64,000 nt of DNA from Pseudomonas bharatica CSV86 (GTDB lineage Bacteria > Pseudomonadota > Gammaproteobacteria > Pseudomonadales > Pseudomonadaceae), in contig NZ_AMWJ02000001.1 in the NCBI RefSeq assembly GCF_000319305.2, positions 2,705,001-2,769,000 of the forward strand, in the 5' to 3' direction. Shown piece by piece: positions 29,194-39,273 of this stretch; positions within the stretch are counted from its first letter, which is position 1; each line of letters starts with the position of its first letter. The notes below the pieces were generated by a model that searched no databases, was not told where the DNA came from, and saw only the letters and a list, made by a program, of their open reading frames with translations. Both the position numbers and the translations under genes were made by a program.

Positions 29194-30387
29194 TTACTGA
29201 ACCGCAGCGATCGCCTCGGCCACCTGCTGCAGGTTGTCAGGACGCAACCCCGACATGCACACCCGGCCGCTGTCGATCAGGTACACGCCGAACTCGTCGC
29301 GCAGACGGCGCACCTGGGCCACGCTCAGGCCGGTGTAGCTGAACATGCCGCGCTGGCTGAGGAAGAACGAGAAGTCCTGACCCGGCAACAACACCGCCAG
29401 CGCATCCACCAGGCCCTGGCGCATCTCCAGGATACGCAGGCGCATCTGCTCGACTTCCGCTGCCCATTGGGCATTCAACCCGGCATCGTTCAACACCGTG
29501 GCCACCAGTTGCGCACCGAAGGTGGGCGGGCTGGAGTAGTTGCGGCGTACGGTGGCCTTGAGCTGGCCGAGTACGCTGGCCTGGGTCTGGGCATCGTCGC
29601 AGACCACCGACAGCCCCCCTACCCGCTCGCCATACAGCGAGAAGATCTTCGAGAAGGAGTTGCTGACCAGGCACGGTACGCCGGCACGGGCGGCCTCGCG
29701 GATGGCGAAGGCGTCCTCGACCAGGCCTTCGCCGAAGCCCTGGTAGGCGATGTCGAGGAACGGGATCAACTCGCGCGCCTTGACCACTTCGATCACCTGC
29801 TGCCATTGGGCCTGGTTCAGGTCGACGCCGGTGGGGTTGTGGCAGCACGGGTGGAGCAGGACGATGCTGTTGGCCGGCAGGGTCTGCAGGGTAGCCAGCA
29901 TGCCGTCGAAGTTGACGCCACGGGAGGCCTGATCGAAGTACGGGTAGGTATTCACCTTGAACCCGGCGCCTTCGAAGATGGCACGGTGGTTGTCCCAGGT
30001 CGGATCGCTGACCCATACCTGCGACTCCGGGAAATAGCGCTTGAGGAAGTCGGCACCGACCTTCAGCGCGCCGGAACCGCCGACCGTCTGCACGGTGGCG
30101 ACGCGACCGCTGGTCACCGCCGGGTGATCGGCGCCGAACAGCAGGTTCTGGATGGCCTGGCGGTACCCGGCCAGGCCTTCCATCGGCAGGTACAGGGAGG
30201 CTTCGTGGGGCTTGTCGGCCAGGCGCTTCTCCGCCTCGCCCACGGCTGCCAGTTGCGGCACCACGCCGGCCGCGTCGTAGTACAGGCCGATGCTCAGGTT
30301 GACCTTGTTGGCACGCGGATCGGTCTTGAAGGTCTCCATCAGCGACAGAATCGGGTCACCGGCATAGGCATCGACATGTTTGAACAC
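29194..30387 (-). CDS. tyrB: Aromatic/aspartate aminotransferase (TyrB/AmaC-like)
   Basis: A 397-residue class I PLP aminotransferase. The start is GTG 30387 after AAGGAG, giving the family opening [19 protein letters not shown]. The PLP lysine is in [17 protein letters not shown]. The Asp that holds the pyridine nitrogen is in [12 protein letters not shown], and the substrate-carboxylate Arg is near the C-terminus in [10 protein letters not shown]. The family converts aromatic or acidic amino acids with 2-oxoglutarate. Its place beside a dpkA-like gene parallels the P. putida D-lysine cluster, where an equivalent aminotransferase (AmaC) acts. That assignment here is inference. Confidence 0.88.
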   Translation of the reverse strand: MFKHVDAYAGDPILSLMETFKTDPRANKVNLSIGLYYDAAGVVPQLAAVGEAEKRLADKPHEASLYLPMEGLAGYRQAIQNLLFGADHPAVTSGRVATVQTVGGSGALKVGADFLKRYFPESQVWVSDPTWDNHRAIFEGAGFKVNTYPYFDQASRGVNFDGMLATLQTLPANSIVLLHPCCHNPTGVDLNQAQWQQVIEVVKARELIPFLDIAYQGFGEGLVEDAFAIREAARAGVPCLVSNSFSKIFSLYGERVGGLSVVCDDAQTQASVLGQLKATVRRNYSSPPTFGAQLVATVLNDAGLNAQWAAEVEQMRLRILEMRQGLVDALAVLLPGQDFSFFLSQRGMFSYTGLSVAQVRRLRDEFGVYLIDSGRVCMSGLRPDNLQQVAEAIAAVQ

Positions 30388-30518
30388 AGCGCACAGCTCC
30401 TTGGGGCAGGATGAATCGAACAAAGTGTGTCGAGCATACCCGGACTCGCGGTGCAGGAACATGCCCTTGGTGCAAGGGTTTTGTGCGGCGGTGCATGATC
30501 CGGAGAACGCCGCCGCCC

Positions 30519-30610
30519 CCTGTGGGAGCTGGCTTGCCAGCGATTGCAGCAGTGAATTCACTATAGCTATCGCTGCGGTTCGGCGGTCCGACAAGCCAGC
30601 TCCCACAGGG
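30519..30610. repeat. REP pair, one member degenerate
   Basis: A plus-oriented core lies at 30519-30546. The minus-oriented partner (AAGCCAGCTCCCACAGGG, about 30592-30610) has lost its distal half. Confidence 0.75.
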
Positions 30611-30616
30611 TCAGTG

Positions 30617-31627
30617 TCAGGCCAATGTCTGCAGTTGACTCCATTCCTCCGCCGTCACGCTCACCCCTTCCCGCGCCGACTGCTCCCGCTCCCTGAACCG
30701 CCGCTCACCTGGCATCCGCGTCACCCCTACCGCCTCCATCTGCCGCACCAGTTCCCGCGCCCGCGCGGCGAAGCGCTCGCCCTGGGCCAGGCGTGGATCG
30801 ATGACGATGATCAATTGCCCGGTCCACGGCGTCTTCGCCCCTGGATGCCGCGACCAATCGAACTCGAAGGAGAAATTGCCGCCGGTCAGCGCCGCCGCCA
30901 GCAATTCGACCATCATCGACAATGCCGAGCCCTTGTGCCCGCCGAACGGCAGCAGCGCTCCGCCATCGAGAATCGCCGCCGGGTCCCGGGTAGGCCTGCC
31001 CTCGCGGTCAACGCCAATGCCCTTGGGCAGCAGCTCGCCCTTGCGCGCGGCGATCTGCACATCGCCATGGGCCATGGCGCTGGTCGCCATGTCGAAGACG
31101 ATCGGCGCCCCGCCCGCGCAGGGCGCGGCAAAGGCGATCGGGTTGGTACCGAACAATGGCCGCTGCGCGCCCTCGGGCACCACGCAGGTCATACTGTTGA
31201 CCACGCTCAGGGCCACCAGCCCCTCTTCGGCGAACGGCTCGACGTCCGGCCACAGCGCGGCGAAGTGATGGGAGTTGTAGATTGCCAGCACCGCGATCCC
31301 GGCGCTGCGCGCCTTGCCTGCCAGCAGCTCGCGGGCCGCAGCCAACGCCGGCTGGGCAAACCCGCCAGCGGCATCGACACTCACATAACCGCTGGCCACA
31401 TCGCTGACCACGGGCTCGGCCCGGCCATCGACCCAGCCGCTGGCCAGCGTAGAAAGATAACCGGGGATACGAAACACGCCATGGCTATGGGCGCCATCAC
31501 GCTGGGCACTGGCGCAGTTGGCCGCGAGGGTGGCGGCCACCGTTTCACTGCAACCATGACGAACGAAGATGCGCTGCAACAGGTTCACCAGGTCGGCGAA
31601 CGGAATCCGTGTGGCAGGTGCGGACAT
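30617..31627 (-). CDS. dpkA: Delta1-piperideine/pyrroline-2-carboxylate reductase (DpkA-like, Ldh2 family)
   Basis: A 336-residue NAD(P)H-dependent oxidoreductase of the malate/L-lactate dehydrogenase-2 family. Recognisable segments are [18 protein letters not shown] with the catalytic His, [31 protein letters not shown] and [20 protein letters not shown]. Within this family the SHHFAALW sequence and length match Pseudomonas DpkA, which reduces piperideine-2-carboxylate to L-pipecolate in D-lysine breakdown and pyrroline-2-carboxylate to proline. It lies between an aminotransferase gene and a divergent D-amino-acid dehydrogenase gene, which supports this pathway. Confidence 0.82.
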   Translation of the reverse strand: MSAPATRIPFADLVNLLQRIFVRHGCSETVAATLAANCASAQRDGAHSHGVFRIPGYLSTLASGWVDGRAEPVVSDVASGYVSVDAAGGFAQPALAAARELLAGKARSAGIAVLAIYNSHHFAALWPDVEPFAEEGLVALSVVNSMTCVVPEGAQRPLFGTNPIAFAAPCAGGAPIVFDMATSAMAHGDVQIAARKGELLPKGIGVDREGRPTRDPAAILDGGALLPFGGHKGSALSMMVELLAAALTGGNFSFEFDWSRHPGAKTPWTGQLIIVIDPRLAQGERFAARARELVRQMEAVGVTRMPGERRFREREQSAREGVSVTAEEWSQLQTLA

Positions 31628-31741
31628 CTGAAGCTCCCTTGCTTGGAATTGGATTGGGATCAGCTACCCGTGGACTTTCTCCGGATGACCGCTATCTGTC
31701 AAAGTCTGTAGCAACCCTGACCACGCTGGAGGTGTACCCGC

Positions 31742-32983
31742 ATGCAATGCCAAACCCTCGTTCTCGGTGCCGGAATCGTCGGCGTCAGTACCGCCCTGCA
31801 CTTGCAGGCGCGCGGACGGCAGGTCGTGCTGATCGACCGCAACGAGCCCGGCAGCGGCACCAGCCATGGCAATGCCGGGCTGATCCAGCGCTCCAGCGTG
31901 ACGCCCTACGCCTTTCCCCGCGACCTGAAAACCCTGGCTCGCTACAGCCTCAACCGCCAATCCGCGGTGCGCTACGACTGGCGCTACCTGCCACGGGTCG
32001 CGCCATGGCTGCTGCGTTACTGGCAGCAGTCCGCCCCTGCCCCGCTGGCCGACGCGACCCGGGCCATCCAGCCGTTGATGCAACGCTGCGTCAGCGAGCA
32101 CGACCCGCTGATCGAAGCCGCCGGGGCCCAGGCGCTGGTCAGGACCGAGGGCTGGATCGAGCTGTACCGTGATCCAAACGCCCTGGCCGCCGCCACCGCC
32201 GATGCCGCGAACCTTGGACCCTACGGCCTGGCCTTCGACCTGCTCGACCGCCAGCAACTGCATGCCCGGGAACCCAGCCTGAGCCAGGCGGCCATAGGCG
32301 CCATCCACTGGCTCGATCCCAAGACCGTAAGCAACCCCGGCGCACTGGTGCGCGCCTATGCACGCCTGTTCGTGCAGCGCGGCGGGCAGTTCATCCACGG
32401 CGATGCCCGCAGCCTGCGGCAGGTCGGGGGTGGCTGGCAGGTCAGCAGCCAGCGCGGCCCGATCGATGCCCGGGAGGTGGTCATTGCACTGGGCCCGCAG
32501 GCGGCCGAGGTGCTGAAGCCGCTGGGCTACGCCATTCCATTGGAGAGCAAGCGCGGCTACCACATGCACTACCAGGTTCGCCCGGGCATGTCGCTCAGGC
32601 ATTCAATCTGCGATGTCGAGGCCGGCTTCGTCATCGCGCCGATGGACCAGGGCATCCGCCTGACCACGGGCGTGGAGTTCGCCGCCAGCGACGATCCGGG
32701 CAATGAAATCCAGTTGAAGCGCTGCGAGGTGATCGCTCGCAGCCTGTTCCCCCTGGGCGAGCGGCTCGACAGACAGCCGTGGCTGGGGCGCCGCCCGTGC
32801 CTGCCGGACATGCGCCCGGTGATCGGCCCGGCGCCACGGCATGAAGGGCTGTGGTTCAACTTCGGCCATGCCCACCATGGCCTGACCCTGGGGCCGGTCA
32901 CGGCACGGCTGGTGGCGGAGATGATGTGTGGGGAAGTGCCGTTTACCGACCCTGCGCCCTATAGCGCCGGGCGTTTCGTTTGA
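31742..32983 (+). CDS. FAD-dependent D-amino-acid dehydrogenase (DadA/AmaD-like)
   Basis: A 413-residue flavoprotein. The Rossmann FAD site is VLGAGIVGVSTALHLQARGR followed by VVLIDRNEPGSGTSHGNAG, as in DadA. The C-terminal part GRRPCLPDMRPVIGPAPRHE and NFGHAHHGLTLGPVTARLVA is the conserved FAD/substrate region. It deaminates D-amino acids to 2-oxo acids at the membrane. It is divergent from dpkA, and in P. putida a similar enzyme (AmaD) feeds D-lysine to DpkA. A common control region would be 31628-31741. Confidence 0.87.
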   Translation: MQCQTLVLGAGIVGVSTALHLQARGRQVVLIDRNEPGSGTSHGNAGLIQRSSVTPYAFPRDLKTLARYSLNRQSAVRYDWRYLPRVAPWLLRYWQQSAPAPLADATRAIQPLMQRCVSEHDPLIEAAGAQALVRTEGWIELYRDPNALAAATADAANLGPYGLAFDLLDRQQLHAREPSLSQAAIGAIHWLDPKTVSNPGALVRAYARLFVQRGGQFIHGDARSLRQVGGGWQVSSQRGPIDAREVVIALGPQAAEVLKPLGYAIPLESKRGYHMHYQVRPGMSLRHSICDVEAGFVIAPMDQGIRLTTGVEFAASDDPGNEIQLKRCEVIARSLFPLGERLDRQPWLGRRPCLPDMRPVIGPAPRHEGLWFNFGHAHHGLTLGPVTARLVAEMMCGEVPFTDPAPYSAGRFV

Positions 32984-32989
32984 AACACG

Positions 32990-33085
32990 GACCTGTGGGA
33001 GCTGGCTTGCCAGCGATGAGGACGGCACTGACAAAGATGTTGTCAGATCTGGCCAAATCGCTGGCAAGCCAGCTCCCACAGGGAC
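32990..33085. repeat. REP pair (BIME)
   Basis: A plus-oriented core at 32992-33019 and a minus-oriented core at 33056-33084 lie between two convergent genes. Confidence 0.85.
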
Positions 33086-33091
33086 CGTGTT

Positions 33092-33649
33092 TCAGTCTTC
33101 CAGCGGTTTCGGAGGCGGCAGCGGTTTTGCCGGCTTGGCCGGCTTGGCATCCGCCTTGCCCGCCTTGCCCGCCTTGGCATCTGCGGCAGCTGGCGCCGCC
33201 TGGGGCTCCGGCTTGCTGATCGCCTTCTCTTCCGCCGGCAGCGCATCCACCGCCGCGAAGACCTTGCTCATATCCAGCGAACCGTCGTTGTCCAGCACAT
33301 GCTTGCTGCCGTCCTTGCCCACCAGGGTCACCTGGGTGCCGTTCTGCGCGCCGCGGCTGACCTGGCGGATCAAGGCCATGGTGGTCTGCTGTTCGAGGTT
33401 CTTGTCGTCACGCTTGCCGATCATCCCGGCCACGCTGTAGAGCACCAGGCCGCGCTCCTTGAAGCCGGCCTGGGTCGCCGGGTCCTTGAGTGATTCGTTG
33501 AGGCTTCGCAACAGCGGGTCGGCGCTGGTCGGGGCAATCACCACCAGCGGACGGGCCCGGCCCGCATCCAGATCCAGAGGGTTGTCATCGGCCAGCAGCG
33601 GACCGGCGATGGCCAGCAGGACGGCAAGGGTCAGGGACCGGACGAGCAT
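33092..33649 (-). CDS. DUF4174 periplasmic protein
   Basis: A 185-residue protein. ATG 33649 follows AAGGAG and gives a signal peptide (MLVRSLTLAVLLAIAGPLLA). The mature part begins with DNPLDLDAGRARPLVVIAPT and includes VLYSVAGMIGKRDD and QNGTQVTLVGKDGSKHVLD, the DUF4174 thioredoxin-like core without a redox Cys pair. The C-terminus is a low-complexity Ala/Lys/Pro tail (KAGKAGKADAKPAKPAKP). Function unknown. Confidence 0.82.
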   Translation of the reverse strand: MLVRSLTLAVLLAIAGPLLADDNPLDLDAGRARPLVVIAPTSADPLLRSLNESLKDPATQAGFKERGLVLYSVAGMIGKRDDKNLEQQTTMALIRQVSRGAQNGTQVTLVGKDGSKHVLDNDGSLDMSKVFAAVDALPAEEKAISKPEPQAAPAAADAKAGKAGKADAKPAKPAKPLPPPKPLED

Positions 33650-33877
33650 GTGTTTCTCCTTCTTCATTCCTCGTAACAATGACTACAGACCTCAAGGAAA
33701 GATCCGAAGGTCGGAGCCTAAACGACTGCGCAGGGCAACTGCCCGGGACAAAGGTAACTTTCGGTTTCAGAAAGGTAATTTCTCACGTGCCGAAACGAAA
33801 AGTCCGACACACCTAGACAGGAGGATAGTCGATGGCGGGAAGCTGCGCGGAAGATACCCTCGCAGCGAAAGATTCCT

Positions 33878-36238
33878 CTAGAACAACCCCATCTGCCGGT
33901 CGATCAAGCCGGCGAAGTCATCACCGACGAAGGGCAATATCGCGTCCGCCACCGGCTGCAACTGACGGCTGAGGTAGTGATCGTAATCGATCGGACTGCG
34001 CCGGTTTTCCAGCGGCTCCGGCCCGCTGGTGGTGATCACGTAGCTGATCCAGCCGCCCCGCTGGTACTGCCGCGGCCGCCCCTGGCTGTCGTTGTACTCG
34101 TCCGCGAGCCGGGCGGCGCGGACATGCGGCGGGACGTTGCGCTGGTAGTCGTCCAGCGGGCGGCGCAGACGCTTGCGGTAGATCAGCAGTTCGTCCAGCT
34201 CGCCGGCCAGGGTGCGCTGCACGTAGTCGCGGACGAACTCGCGGTACGGCTCGCGCTGGAAAATCCTGCGGTACAGCGCCTGCTGGAACTCCCGGGCCAG
34301 CGGCGACCAATCGGTGCGCACGCTTTCCAGGCCCTTGTAGACCATTTCCTCGCTGCCGTCGGCGCGCCTTACAAGGCCGGCGTAGCGCTTTTTGCTGCCC
34401 TCCTCGGCGCCGCGGATGGTCGGCATCAAAAAGCGCGTGTAATGGGTCTCGTATTGCAGCTCCAGGGCGCTTTCGAGCCCGTATTCATCGCGCAGGTGGT
34501 CGCGCCACCACTGGTTGACGCCTGCCACCAGCGCCTTGCCGATGCGGTCGGCGTCCTCCGGAGCATGGGCGCTCTTGAGCCAGACGAAGGTGGAGTCGGT
34601 ATCGCCATAGATCACCGTATAGCCCTGGGCCTCGATCAACTGCCGGGTACGCTGCATGATCTGGTGCCCACGCAGGGTGATGGACGAGGCCAGCCGTGGG
34701 TCGAAGAAGCGACAGCCGCTGGAGCCGAGCACGCCGTAGAAGGCGTTCATGATGATCTTCAAGGCCTGGGACAGCGGCGCGTTTCCTTCGCGCTTGGCCG
34801 CCTCGCGGTTTTGCCAGACCCGTTCGACGATGGCTGGCAGGCAGTGCCGGGTACGCGAGAAACGCGCCTGGCGAAAGCCCGGCACCGAGTGCTCGTCGTC
34901 CGGCTCGCGCAGGCCTTCGATCAGGCCCACCGGGTCGATGAGGAAGGAACGGATGATCGATGGGTACAGGCTCTTGTAATCCAGTACCAGCACCGATTCG
35001 TACAGCCCGGGCCGCGAATCCATGACGAAGCCGCCAGGGCTGGCCTCGCCCTCGCGCCCGCCCAGGTTCGGCGCGACGAAGCCTAAGCGGTGCATCAGCG
35101 GGATATACAAATGGCAGAACGCGGCCACCGAGCCGCCGCTGCGGTCCGCGGGCAATCCGGTGACCGTGGCCCGTTCGAGCAGGAAGTCCATCAACCGGGT
35201 CTTATCGAAGATCCGTGTGACCAGCTCGCAGTCCTTGAGGTTGTAGCGCGCCAGCGCCGGACGGTCCTCGGCGAACATGCGGTTGATCTCGTCCATGCGC
35301 TGGTAAGGGGTGTCGATGGCCTTGCCTTCGCCAAGCAGGGTCTGGGCCACGTTTTCCAGGCTGAAGGACGGGAAGCTCCAGGTTGCCGAGCGCAGCGCCT
35401 CGATACCGTCGATGATCAGCCGGCCGGCGGCCGCGGCGAAGAAATGCGTGCGGCTGCCGTGCTCGCGCCACTCCATCGGCTGCTTATCACGGCCCAGCAA
35501 TAGCGGTACGTCCAGTTGCTTGCTGTGCTCGTGGAGCACGCGCAGGTCGAACTGCACCAGGTTCCAGCCGATGATCGCGTCCGGATCATGCCGGGCCAGC
35601 CAGGCATTGAGGCTGTGCAGCAGTTCGGCACGGGTGTCGCACCAGGCCAGGTCGAAATCCACCGTGCTGCCATCGCCGTTGGCCGGTCCCAGCATGTACA
35701 CCTGCCTCTGGCCGCAGCCTTCAAGGGCGATGGAGTACAGTTCGCCACGCTCGCTGGTCTCGATATCCAGGGACACCAGTTTCAGGTGCGGGCGGTAATT
35801 GCTGGAGGGTTTGAGCTGGGCGTCCAGGTAAACGCCGTCGGCATCGACCTTGCCACTGAACGCTACCGGCGCAGTGATGAAGCGCTCCATCAAATAGCGC
35901 TCCGGCGGTCGGATATCGGCCTCCAGTACCTCGATACCGGCGCCGCGCAGGCGTTTTTCCAGCTGGATCGCCTGGCGTTGCTGGCGACAGTACAGGCCCA
36001 GCACCGGCTGGTGTTCGAAGTCCTGCAGGGCCAGCGGGCGCAGTTCCACGTCGCGCTCGCCGCGCAGCAGTTCGCGGGCGCGGGCCTCGTACTGCGCCGG
36101 GATGAAGGCCACCGAGGTCTGCAACGGCAGGCGCAACAGGCGCGGGCCGGCATCGGTGGCCAGCCAGAATTCCACCTGGGTGCCCTGGGGCGTGTCCCGC
36201 CAATGGCGGGTCAGGACAAAGCCCTGTTGTGGCTGCAC
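33878..36238 (-). CDS. polB: DNA polymerase II (family B, SOS polymerase)
   Basis: A 786-residue family-B polymerase, matching the roughly 785 of E. coli and P. aeruginosa Pol II. The 3'-5' exonuclease site I is [19 protein letters not shown]. Polymerase motifs are [37 protein letters not shown], and [11 protein letters not shown]. All catalytic Asp residues are present. The start is one of two adjacent GTG codons (36238 or 36241) after AGAGGA. The open frame continues upstream only because it runs through a REP pair. It helps replication restart and bypass of lesions, and is normally LexA-controlled, though no LexA box was noticed here. Confidence 0.94.
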   Translation of the reverse strand: MQPQQGFVLTRHWRDTPQGTQVEFWLATDAGPRLLRLPLQTSVAFIPAQYEARARELLRGERDVELRPLALQDFEHQPVLGLYCRQQRQAIQLEKRLRGAGIEVLEADIRPPERYLMERFITAPVAFSGKVDADGVYLDAQLKPSSNYRPHLKLVSLDIETSERGELYSIALEGCGQRQVYMLGPANGDGSTVDFDLAWCDTRAELLHSLNAWLARHDPDAIIGWNLVQFDLRVLHEHSKQLDVPLLLGRDKQPMEWREHGSRTHFFAAAAGRLIIDGIEALRSATWSFPSFSLENVAQTLLGEGKAIDTPYQRMDEINRMFAEDRPALARYNLKDCELVTRIFDKTRLMDFLLERATVTGLPADRSGGSVAAFCHLYIPLMHRLGFVAPNLGGREGEASPGGFVMDSRPGLYESVLVLDYKSLYPSIIRSFLIDPVGLIEGLREPDDEHSVPGFRQARFSRTRHCLPAIVERVWQNREAAKREGNAPLSQALKIIMNAFYGVLGSSGCRFFDPRLASSITLRGHQIMQRTRQLIEAQGYTVIYGDTDSTFVWLKSAHAPEDADRIGKALVAGVNQWWRDHLRDEYGLESALELQYETHYTRFLMPTIRGAEEGSKKRYAGLVRRADGSEEMVYKGLESVRTDWSPLAREFQQALYRRIFQREPYREFVRDYVQRTLAGELDELLIYRKRLRRPLDDYQRNVPPHVRAARLADEYNDSQGRPRQYQRGGWISYVITTSGPEPLENRRSPIDYDHYLSRQLQPVADAILPFVGDDFAGLIDRQMGLF

Positions 36239-36282
36239 CACGGTTTCCTCTGCTGGCAAACATCGAATGGCCGCTGCAAAAC

Positions 36283-36373
36283 CCTGTGGGAGCTGGCTTG
36301 CCAGCGATTGGGCCGGACCTGACAACATCTTTGCCATGGCCGGCCTCATCGCTGGCAAGCCAGCTCCCACAGG
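36283..36373. repeat. REP pair upstream of polB
   Basis: A plus-oriented core at 36284-36311 and a minus-oriented core at 36346-36373 lie 40 to 135 bp upstream of the polB start. They create a spurious N-terminal extension (SLASQLPQ) in the polB frame. Confidence 0.85.
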
Positions 36374-36537
36374 TTCTTGCGCAAGCCGCGAAGGGGGACG
36401 GATTCTACCTGCACGACGCCTTGTCGACGACGGGTTTCGGCGCGCCCCTCATCCCGTTAGAATGCCCGGCCAGGAGCTCCTTCCCCCACTATGGACAGTG
36501 CCCGACATGATGAATTGCGCCCCGCAGGACCAATCCC

Positions 36538-37224
36538 GTGCGATCTGACCGCTCCCTGCTCTCCCTGTTGTGGCTGCTGCCGCTGACGGCACTGGCCGGC
36601 GATCCGGTTATCGACCCGCATGCCGACCTGCTTTACCGCCAGGCCCTGCCGCTGCTGGAAAAGGCCGAGGCACAAAGCAACGCGCTGCCGCTGGACGCCC
36701 TGCCCACCGACCGCGAACTGATCCGCAAGGTCCAGGCCCTGGACCAGACCCTGCAACCGGCCGTGGCCCTGCTGCAGCGCGCCGCGCTGTTGCAGCACCC
36801 GGTGGCCGAATACCGCCTGGCCCTGCATTACATCACCCATCTTCCCGCCGGGCAGATCGCTGCCGAAGCCTGTCCGCTGCTGCGTTCCAGCATCGCCCAG
36901 GGCTTTGCCCCGGCCGCGCTGGAAGTGGTCAACTGGTGTCCCGAGGTGCTGGAAGACAGCACCTATCGCCAGGCCCTGGAGCAGGTGTCGACACGCAGTT
37001 CGATGTATGCCGGCTACTACCCGCAACCCGCCGTGCGCCTGCTGTGTCTGCGCGAACGGCCACAAGGCCTGGCCATGCAGTGGGGACGCCAGCGTGACTT
37101 CCAGGCCGAGGTCTATCGCCTGCTCGCCGGGCTGGACGCCAGCCAGCGCGTCACCTACGCGCACAAGGCCATGGAAATCAACGGCTGCCAGGCTGCGCAA
37201 CACCAACTGGTCAGCCACCCGTAG
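36538..37224 (+). CDS. Exported protein with Sel1/TPR-like helical repeats, unknown role
   Basis: A 228-residue protein with a GTG start after CAGGAC. The signal peptide is SLLSLLWLLPLTALA. The mature part is helical and repetitive in character (LQRAALLQHPVAEYRLALHY, LLRSSIAQGFAPAALEVVNW), resembling Sel1-like solenoids, with four spread cysteines that could form disulfides in the periplasm. It is divergent from polB. I do not recognise a specific family. Confidence 0.65.
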   Translation: MRSDRSLLSLLWLLPLTALAGDPVIDPHADLLYRQALPLLEKAEAQSNALPLDALPTDRELIRKVQALDQTLQPAVALLQRAALLQHPVAEYRLALHYITHLPAGQIAAEACPLLRSSIAQGFAPAALEVVNWCPEVLEDSTYRQALEQVSTRSSMYAGYYPQPAVRLLCLRERPQGLAMQWGRQRDFQAEVYRLLAGLDASQRVTYAHKAMEINGCQAAQHQLVSHP

Positions 37225-37301
37225 CAGACAGCAAGATCGTTCAAGGCGCCCGGCCGGTGCTCTGGCATGCTGCAGGACCGTTCCTTGCCTTGTTGTCGCC
37301 C

Positions 37302-37994
37302 ATGCCTGCATCCATCGCCCGTACTGCCTGTATCAAAGGCTCCATCGCCTGCCTGCCGCTGTCGCTGGCCGTCGCGCCCTGGGGGCTGCTGGCCGGTTCC
37401 ATGGCCATCGAAGCCAAGCTTACCCCGCTGCAAAGCCAGGGCCTGTCGGCGATCGTCTTCGCCGGAGCGGCGCAACTGGTGGCCATCGGCATGCTCAAGG
37501 GCGGCGCCAACCTGTTTTCCATACTGCTGACCACCTTGCTGCTGACCTCCCAGCACCTGCTCTATGGCCTGTCGATGCGCCCGGTGCTGTCGGAGTTGCC
37601 GACCCGCTGGCGCCTGACCCTGGGCTTCCTGCTCACCGACGAGTTCTTCGCCCTGGTCAGCCAGCATGACCGCCAGCAGTTCAACCGCTGGTACGCCTTT
37701 GGCGTCGGCTTCACCTTCTACCTGGCCTGGAACCTGTTCACCCTGGCCGGGATCATCCTTGGCCAGAGCATTCCGCACCTGGACCAACTGGGCCTGGACT
37801 TCTCCATCGCCGCTACCTTCGTCGCCCTGATCGCGCCCACGGTACGCAGCGTGCCGACGCTGGTGTGCGTGGCGGTCGCGCTGTTCTGCTCGGTGCTGTT
37901 CAGCTACTGGCACTGGGAAACCGCGCTGGTCGCCGCCGGGCTGCTGGGCATGGCCGCAGGTTTTATCTGCCAGAAATCATTCGGAGCACGCTGA
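37302..37994 (+). CDS. azlC: AzlC-family amino-acid exporter, large subunit
   Basis: A 230-residue membrane protein, start ATG 37302. AzlC features include [56 protein letters not shown] and [17 protein letters not shown]. With AzlD it exports branched-chain amino acids, as established for E. coli YgaZH and Bacillus AzlCD. The stop overlaps the azlD start (TGATG). Confidence 0.9.
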   Translation: MPASIARTACIKGSIACLPLSLAVAPWGLLAGSMAIEAKLTPLQSQGLSAIVFAGAAQLVAIGMLKGGANLFSILLTTLLLTSQHLLYGLSMRPVLSELPTRWRLTLGFLLTDEFFALVSQHDRQQFNRWYAFGVGFTFYLAWNLFTLAGIILGQSIPHLDQLGLDFSIAATFVALIAPTVRSVPTLVCVAVALFCSVLFSYWHWETALVAAGLLGMAAGFICQKSFGAR

Positions 37995-38317
37995 TGGTCT
38001 TCATCCTGATCCTGGCCATGGGCCTGCTGGTTTTCCTCAACCGCTACGCATTTCTCGAACCGCGCCTGCCCCTGCGCCTGAGCTCCAATGCCCGGCAATT
38101 CCTGGGCTTCGCCGTACCCGGGATGCTCACGGCGATCTGCGGACCGATCGTGTTCCTGCCCGGGCAGCAACTGAACCTCGACCCGGCCAACCCCTACCTG
38201 CTGGGTTCGCTGCTCGCCGTGGTGCTGGTACTCTGGACGCGCAATACCCTGCTCAGCATGCTGCTGAGCATGGGCTTGTTCTTTATCTATCGCGGCTGGC
38301 TGAGCGGTTCGCCATGA
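37994..38317 (+). CDS. azlD: AzlD-family amino-acid exporter, small subunit
   Basis: A 107-residue protein with three to four membrane helices ([20 protein letters not shown]). It carries the AzlD motif [20 protein letters not shown]. It overlaps azlC by one base and the AraC gene by 4 bp, so all three are coupled. Confidence 0.9.
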   Translation: MVFILILAMGLLVFLNRYAFLEPRLPLRLSSNARQFLGFAVPGMLTAICGPIVFLPGQQLNLDPANPYLLGSLLAVVLVLWTRNTLLSMLLSMGLFFIYRGWLSGSP

Positions 38318-39164
38318 CACAGGTTCCACGGGAACAGACCCATTTCTGGCAGGCAGCGGCGCTGGACAACCTCGAGTTGCTCCAGGCCCGCTATTTCCAG
38401 CAGCGTTTCGCTCCCCACGTGCACGAAGGCTATTCCATCGTCGCCATCGAGACCGGTGCGCAGTGCTTCTGGCACCGCGGCGCCGAGCATGTGGCACCGG
38501 TGGGCAGCGTAGTGCTGATCAACCCTGAGGAACTGCACACCGGCGCCCGCGCCCACGAGAACGGCTGGAGCTACCGCGGCTGCTACCCGGACGTGACCCA
38601 TATGACCAGCGTGCTCGACGAACTGGAACTGGATGCCGGGGGCACACCGGGCTTCAGCGCCAGTGTCCTGCACGACCCGCCGGTATTCCGTGCCCTGCTC
38701 GGCCTGCACCGCTGCGCCCAGCAAGGCGCCAGCGCCCTGGAGCAGCAATCGGCCTGGCGCGAGGCAGCGTTGCTGCTGATGCAGCGCCACGCCCGGGTCC
38801 GCGACCCGCGCGCCCCGGGCAACGAACCGCTGGCCGTGGTCCGCGCCCGCGAGCTGCTGGATGCGCGCCTGGATTGCCCGCCGTCGCTGGAGGAACTGGC
38901 GGCTGCCGTGCACCTGTCGCCGTTCTACTTCGCCCGGGTGTTCCGCCAGGCCACCGGCCTGCCACCCCATGCCTGGCTCAAGCAACGCCGCCTGGCCCGG
39001 GCCCGGACCCTGCTGCGCCACGGCTACCTGCCCTTCAACGTCGCCGTGGACCTGGGTTACGCCGACCAGGCCCACCTCAATCGACAGTTCAAGCAGGCCT
39101 ACGGCGTCACCCCGGCGAGTACCGCCGCGCCTGCGTGCACTCGACCTCGATCTCCGTTCGATAA
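38314..39164 (+). pseudogene. AraC-family regulator of azlCD, last codons shifted by a one-base deletion
   Basis: The frame begins [20 protein letters not shown] with an AraC_binding cupin ([17 protein letters not shown]). The double HTH at the end is [20 protein letters not shown] and [19 protein letters not shown]. The expected close, [20 protein letters not shown] then TAA at 39162-39164, lies in the next frame. One missing base in CCCCGG at about 39110-39115 instead carries the frame on into the chemoreceptor gene. The DNA-binding domain is nearly complete either way. The family member would sense an exported amino acid and control azlCD. Confidence 0.75.
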
Positions 39165-39273
39165 TCGAACACAACCCGGTCCTGCCCCCTCAAGCGCCCG
39201 TCACCCCTCTCCGATAGCTATTGGCAAACCCGCCCGCAGTGGCGGGACCGACTATCGAGGAGTCCTTGCCCGC

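Noticed and set aside
36239..36370. A longer N-terminus for DNA polymerase II.
   Set aside because: The extra frame translates a REP pair (SLASQLPQ), which also appears in other unrelated frames. The family begins close to [14 protein letters not shown].
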